A stretch of 8,712 nt of DNA, from the NCBI GenBank assembly GCA_946403615.1, contig CAMJAO010000073.1, positions 1 to 8,712 of the forward strand, written 5' to 3'. The translations under genes and the position numbers were made by a program. A model generated the notes under the pieces. It was not told where the DNA came from and ran no database searches. It was given only the letters and a program-made list of their open reading frames with translations. Shown in pieces: positions 5,873 to 8,712 of the stretch. The stretch comes from an uncultured Prevotellaceae bacterium (GTDB lineage Bacteria; Bacteroidota; Bacteroidia; Bacteroidales; Bacteroidaceae). Position 1 is the first letter of the stretch, and each line of letters opens with the position of its first letter.

Positions 5873-7381
5873 ATGAAACAGCATATCATCGCACTCGCAG
5901 CCGGTATCGCGCTTATGACCTCATGCGGCAGCATCGCTATACCCGACACATATACAGAGGCCAACTCTCTGCCAACGATCTATCCCGACTACACGAACGT
6001 GACCGTGCCAGTCAACATAGCGCCGCTGACATTCCAGATGGACCCTGCCGCCGATGAGATGGTGGCACGGTTCAGCACCGGCGATGACGAATTCATCTGC
6101 GGTGGCACACAAGCCATCCCCGACGAGGATGACTGGCATCGCCTGGCAGAAAAAGCCAGCGGCAAAGCCATTCAGGTGGACGTGTATGCCAACAGCAAAG
6201 AGGGATGGAAACACTATAAGCCGTTTGAAATCTTTGTGTCGCCCGACTCCATCGACCCTTACATCAGTTACCGTCTCATCGCGCCTTCTTACATATCTTA
6301 TGAGGAACTGACCATCAGTCAGCGCTGCCTCGAGAATTACGATGAGAGTGTCATCTACGACAATGTGATGTGCAACACCGAGAAACAGGGACAATGCATC
6401 AACTGTCACAGTTACCAGAATTACAACCCCGAGCGGATGCAGTTTCATGCCCGTCAGAACCACGGCGGAACCATCATCGCCTATGACGGCACCATCAAGA
6501 AAATCAACATGAAAAACGACGCCATCCTTTCGGCAGGCGTCTATCCGGCATGGCATCCCTGGTTGAACCTCATCGCATACTCCACAGACAAGACACATCA
6601 GTCGTTCCACACCTCCGATATCAATAAAATCGAGGTTTTCGACACCAGCAGCGACCTCATCCTTTATAACCCCGCGAAAAACGAGGTGACCAACCTCGAA
6701 AACGACCCTGATGAGTTTGAGGTATTCCCCGCATGGTCGCCCGACGGCAAGACACTCTACTATTGCAGCGCCCATTTCGAGAAAAACGACTCAGCCGCAT
6801 CCGAGAGCAATGACATCGTGAGCCGTTTCCGCGACATCAAATACAATATTTACAAGAAGAGTTTCAACCCGGAGACTTGGCAAATAGGACCGCGCGAACT
6901 GGTGTTCGACGCCGCCGCGCGCGACAGCAGCGCCACATGGCCACGCATCTCGCCCGACGGACGGTTCCTTGTGTTCACCGTCGGTGAATTCGGTTATTTC
7001 CACATCTGGCACCGCGATGCCGACCTCTGGATGATGGACCTGAAGACGGGCGACGTGCGGCAAATGACCGAACTAAATTCGCCCAAAACGGAGAGTTATC
7101 ACTCATGGTCGAGCAACGGCCGGTGGATGATTTTCAGCAGCCGCCGCGACGACGGAGGGTTCACTCGTCCCTTTATCGCCCACATCGACGCCAACGGACG
7201 GGCCACCAAACCCTTTGAATTGCCAAGCGCCTACCCCGACTACCACCGCCAATTGCTCAAGAGTTACAACATTCCCGAATTCATGCGCGGTCCTGTCACC
7301 ATCAAGCCCCAAACCTTCGCCGACGTTCTGAAAACCGACGGCGAGCCCCCCGTCACCTACGTCGACTCGATTAAACCGTGA
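5873..7381 (+). CDS. Lipoprotein with CXXCH (putative heme c) motif and PD40/TolB-like propeller
   Basis: This 502-residue protein begins with a lipoprotein signal: MKQHIIALAAGIALMTSC, lipobox MTSC, acylated Cys18. Residues 20-160 form an N-terminal region I do not recognise. Residues 175-179 read CINCH, a canonical CXXCH covalent heme-c attachment motif; nearby M189, H192 and H197 could supply a distal ligand. From about 220 onward come PD40/WD40-like repeats: PAWHPWLNLIAY (225-236), PAWSPDGKTLYY (286-297), WPRISPDGRFLVF (356-368) and YHSWSSNGRWMIFSS (409-423). These suggest a beta-propeller like that of TolB. A periplasmic or outer-membrane location is expected; no clear Asp/Glu-rich surface-export signal follows the Cys. 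The gene is 10 bp behind the DUF6057-like membrane protein, implying a joint role. Heme binding is inferred from the motif only: the Cys pair could instead bind a metal or form a disulfide. Other cysteines are C76, C152 and C167. Confidence 0.85.
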   Translation: MKQHIIALAAGIALMTSCGSIAIPDTYTEANSLPTIYPDYTNVTVPVNIAPLTFQMDPAADEMVARFSTGDDEFICGGTQAIPDEDDWHRLAEKASGKAIQVDVYANSKEGWKHYKPFEIFVSPDSIDPYISYRLIAPSYISYEELTISQRCLENYDESVIYDNVMCNTEKQGQCINCHSYQNYNPERMQFHARQNHGGTIIAYDGTIKKINMKNDAILSAGVYPAWHPWLNLIAYSTDKTHQSFHTSDINKIEVFDTSSDLILYNPAKNEVTNLENDPDEFEVFPAWSPDGKTLYYCSAHFEKNDSAASESNDIVSRFRDIKYNIYKKSFNPETWQIGPRELVFDAAARDSSATWPRISPDGRFLVFTVGEFGYFHIWHRDADLWMMDLKTGDVRQMTELNSPKTESYHSWSSNGRWMIFSSRRDDGGFTRPFIAHIDANGRATKPFELPSAYPDYHRQLLKSYNIPEFMRGPVTIKPQTFADVLKTDGEPPVTYVDSIKP

Positions 7382-7401
7382 TATAAGAAGAATTCTGCTA
7401 T

Positions 7402-7447
7402 TTTTTTGAAGAAATCGCATTTGTTTGTGGCTTATTCCTTCAAAAAA
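7402..7447. repeat. 10-bp inverted repeat in the antiporter promoter region
   Basis: TTTTTTGAAG (7402-7411) and CTTCAAAAAA (7438-7447) are perfect inverted copies with a 26-base spacer. The right arm ends three bases before the -7 element of the antiporter gene, and the spacer contains its TTTG. It could be an operator or a weak structure ending the upstream transcript. No proper terminator is otherwise seen after the lipoprotein gene. Confidence 0.4.
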
Positions 7448-7458
7448 GCATAACTTTG
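7424..7458 (+). promoter_or_regulatory. Promoter of the calcium/sodium antiporter gene
   Basis: The -7 element TAACTTTG (7451-7458) matches TAnnTTTG exactly and continues into GCACC, as at the esterase promoter. The nearest TTTG (7424-7427) is 23 bases upstream, slightly more than the usual 19-21, so the -33 assignment is weak. Transcription starting after 7458 rules out a TTG start at 7425 and supports ATG 7482. Confidence 0.65.
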
Positions 7459-7481
7459 CACCGGATTTACTAAATCGGTGT

Positions 7482-8417
7482 ATGATACTTAATATTCTTT
7501 GGATAGTGGTTGGCGTGGTACTGGTGCTATGGGGCGCTGACCGCATGACTGACGGTGCAGTGGCGCTGGCGCAACGGATGAACATCCCGCAGATAGTGAT
7601 AGGACTGACGATAGTGGCAATGGGCACGTCTGCGCCCGAATTGTTTGTGTCGCTCATGTCGGCCATCCGCGGCACAGCCGACCTGGCAGTGGGTAACGTG
7701 GTAGGCAGCAATATTTTCAACACATTTTTGATTGTGGGCGTGGCTGCTCTGGTCGCGCCGATGATCATCTCAAAAACCACAGTGAAGAAAGACATCCCCT
7801 TCGCCGTGATATCTGCTGTGCTGCTGACCGCCCTCTGTTGGGACGCCGACATCAGCCGTATCGACGCGCTCATACTGTTTGTCGGTCTCATCATCTTCTT
7901 GCTCTACACGCTGCATATGGCGAAGAAAGGACAAGCAGAGGTGACAGAAGAGGAACAGAAAAATTATTCACCTCTCAAATCGGTATTGCTGATACTGTTG
8001 GGACTGGCATGTCTTGTAGGCGGCAGTAACCTCTTTGTGGAGGGAGCCACACAAGTGGCGGCAGCCCTGGGCGTGAGCGAGGCGGTCATCGGTCTGACGG
8101 TCGTGGCAGGCGGCACATCACTGCCAGAACTGGCAACAAGCGTAGTGGCGGCCCGCAAAGGACAGAGTGCTATCGCCATAGGCAATGTCATCGGCAGCAA
8201 TGTGTTCAACGTGCTGATGATTCTCGGCGTCACGGGTCTGATCCAACCAATGCGCGGGCTGGAAATCACCGCTGTAGATCTGACCATCATGGTTATCGGC
8301 ATGGTGTTGCTCTGGCTCTTCTCTTTCACCAAATACAAGGTGGAGCGATGGGAAGGAGCCGTGCTCACCCTCATCTTCCTCGGCTATATGTCGTGGCTGG
8401 TCTATCAGGCCGTGTAG
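7482..8417 (+). CDS. yrbG: Calcium/sodium antiporter of the CaCA family (YrbG type)
   Basis: From ATG 7482 the protein has 311 residues, the usual length of YrbG-type exchangers. The open frame reaches back to a TTG at 7425, but that overlaps the promoter. The two inverted alpha-repeats of the cation/Ca2+ exchanger superfamily are clear: AMGTSAPELFVS (46-57) with GNVVGSNIFN (71-80), and AGGTSLPELATS (209-220) with GNVIGSNVFN (234-243). E53 and E216 correspond to the cation-binding glutamates E54 and E213 of the archaeal exchanger NCX_Mj. N80 and N243 end the two GSN motifs. About ten membrane segments are predicted, with a charged cytosolic loop (KKGQAEVTEEEQK, 148-160) between the halves. 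It should sit in the inner membrane and extrude Ca2+ in exchange for Na+. A probable Ca2+-type P-type ATPase begins 225 bp downstream. Ion specificity is inferred from the family. Confidence 0.93.
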   Translation: MILNILWIVVGVVLVLWGADRMTDGAVALAQRMNIPQIVIGLTIVAMGTSAPELFVSLMSAIRGTADLAVGNVVGSNIFNTFLIVGVAALVAPMIISKTTVKKDIPFAVISAVLLTALCWDADISRIDALILFVGLIIFLLYTLHMAKKGQAEVTEEEQKNYSPLKSVLLILLGLACLVGGSNLFVEGATQVAAALGVSEAVIGLTVVAGGTSLPELATSVVAARKGQSAIAIGNVIGSNVFNVLMILGVTGLIQPMRGLEITAVDLTIMVIGMVLLWLFSFTKYKVERWEGAVLTLIFLGYMSWLVYQAV

Positions 8418-8460
8418 TAAAAACGAGATACGAAACCTAAAATACGAAATATGAAATAAG

Positions 8461-8508
8461 CCTCATCTCTATAGGTAAAAGCAGCCTACTGAGATGAGGT
8501 ACTTTTAT
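8461..8508 (+). terminator. Rho-independent terminator after the antiporter gene
   Basis: The outer stem CCTCATCTC (8461-8469) and GAGATGAGG (8491-8499) is a perfect 9-bp match. An inner TAGG/CCTA stem (8472-8475 with 8485-8488) is separated by a 2x2 internal loop. A T-rich run, TACTTTTAT (8500-8508), follows. It lies 43 bp after the antiporter stop and before the promoter of the next gene, so it should separate the two transcripts. Confidence 0.75.
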
Positions 8509-8626
8509 AACAGCAAGCCGTCATCTGTAGAGAAATCACAGCGCGCTCTGCCTTTCTGTAAGATTAGGGGGCATGTCTGTAAGGCAAATAATCTGTGAAA
8601 AAGACGGCTCGTTGTGAAAAAAAATG

Positions 8627-8634
8627 TATATTTG
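8627..8634 (+). promoter_or_regulatory. -7 promoter element of the P-type ATPase gene
   Basis: TATATTTG matches TAnnTTTG exactly. No TTTG lies at the -33 distance. Only eight bases separate the element from the ATG at 8643, so the transcript would have almost no leader. Confidence 0.55.
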
Positions 8635-8642
8635 CAACGAAA

Positions 8643-8712
8643 ATGACAACAAGACAGCAATACACCGGATTGACCGACGCCGAGGTGCAAGCCAGTAGAG
8701 CCGCGCACGGGG
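8643..8712 (+). CDS. N-terminus of a probable calcium-type P-type ATPase (3' end missing)
   Basis: Only 23 codons are in the window: MTTRQQYTGLTDAEVQASRA followed by AHG. The pattern Y-x-GLT-x-x-EV-x-x-SR-x-x-HG is typical of the cytosolic N-terminus of Bacteroidetes calcium-translocating P2-type ATPases, where it is usually followed by N-x-L-T/P-P. The start ATG 8643 follows the -7 element closely. An in-frame GTG at 8595 exists but would precede the promoter and add an unlikely Lys/Cys-rich leader. Placement next to a Ca2+/Na+ antiporter supports the assignment. With so little sequence, another P-type cation pump remains possible. Confidence 0.65.
   Translation, partial: MTTRQQYTGLTDAEVQASRAAHG

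Noticed and set aside
5921..6775. 284-codon minus-strand open frame
   Set aside because: It is antisense to the CXXCH/propeller lipoprotein, whose lipobox and repeats are clear. The antisense product is a low-complexity Val/Gly/Asp shadow.
7425..7481. N-terminal extension of the antiporter from TTG 7425
   Set aside because: It overlaps the -7 element and adds a polar leader (MWLIPSKKHNFAPD) not expected in YrbG proteins, which start directly at the first membrane helix.
7103..7894. 263-codon minus-strand open frame
   Set aside because: It crosses the end of the lipoprotein gene, the antiporter promoter and the first half of the antiporter on the opposite strand. It has no recognisable domain.
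8505..8708. 67-codon minus-strand open frame at the right edge
   Set aside because: It is antisense to the P-type ATPase start and its promoter and has no recognisable features.

Overview
The window looks like chromosomal DNA of a Bacteroidales bacterium, most likely Prevotellaceae-like. Three things support this. Genes start without clear Shine-Dalgarno sequences. Upstream regions carry the Bacteroidetes -7 element TAnnTTTG, in one case with a correctly spaced -33 TTTG. The families present (a DUF4369-type protein, a DUF6057-type membrane protein, a BD-FAE-like esterase, a PD40-propeller lipoprotein) are typical of this group. The genus is an inference. I saw no rRNA, tRNA, CRISPR array, phage gene or insertion sequence.

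Layout: (1) 1-2574, minus strand: a small exported DUF4369-like protein, then, 47 bp downstream, a secreted M3 zinc peptidase (dipeptidyl carboxypeptidase/oligopeptidase type) whose C-terminus runs off the left edge. This peptidase is the largest gene of the left third and is easily missed because it has no stop codon inside the window. (2) 2575-2927: an AT-rich divergent intergenic region with an array of GACATAAG-like octamers, a duplicated promoter core and one very good Bacteroidetes promoter. (3) 2928-3854, plus strand: a secreted alpha/beta-hydrolase (esterase). (4) 3855-3969: a GC-rich, hairpin-forming, two-copy repeat. (5) 3970-7381: a tightly coupled pair, a polytopic membrane protein (DUF6057-like) with a large helical extracytoplasmic domain, then a lipoprotein with a CXXCH motif and a WD40/PD40-like propeller. 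(6) 7482-8417: a YrbG-type calcium/sodium antiporter with its own -7 promoter element and a good rho-independent terminator. (7) 8643-8712: the first 23 codons of what looks like a calcium-type P-type ATPase.

Functional reading: the right end looks like a calcium-efflux neighbourhood (secondary antiporter plus primary pump, separately transcribed). The left end is periplasmic peptide degradation with an unexplained DUF4369 partner. The least understood part is the 3970-7381 pair. It couples an inner-membrane protein to a putative heme-c-bearing surface or periplasmic lipoprotein, and it is the best candidate here for an undescribed two-protein system.
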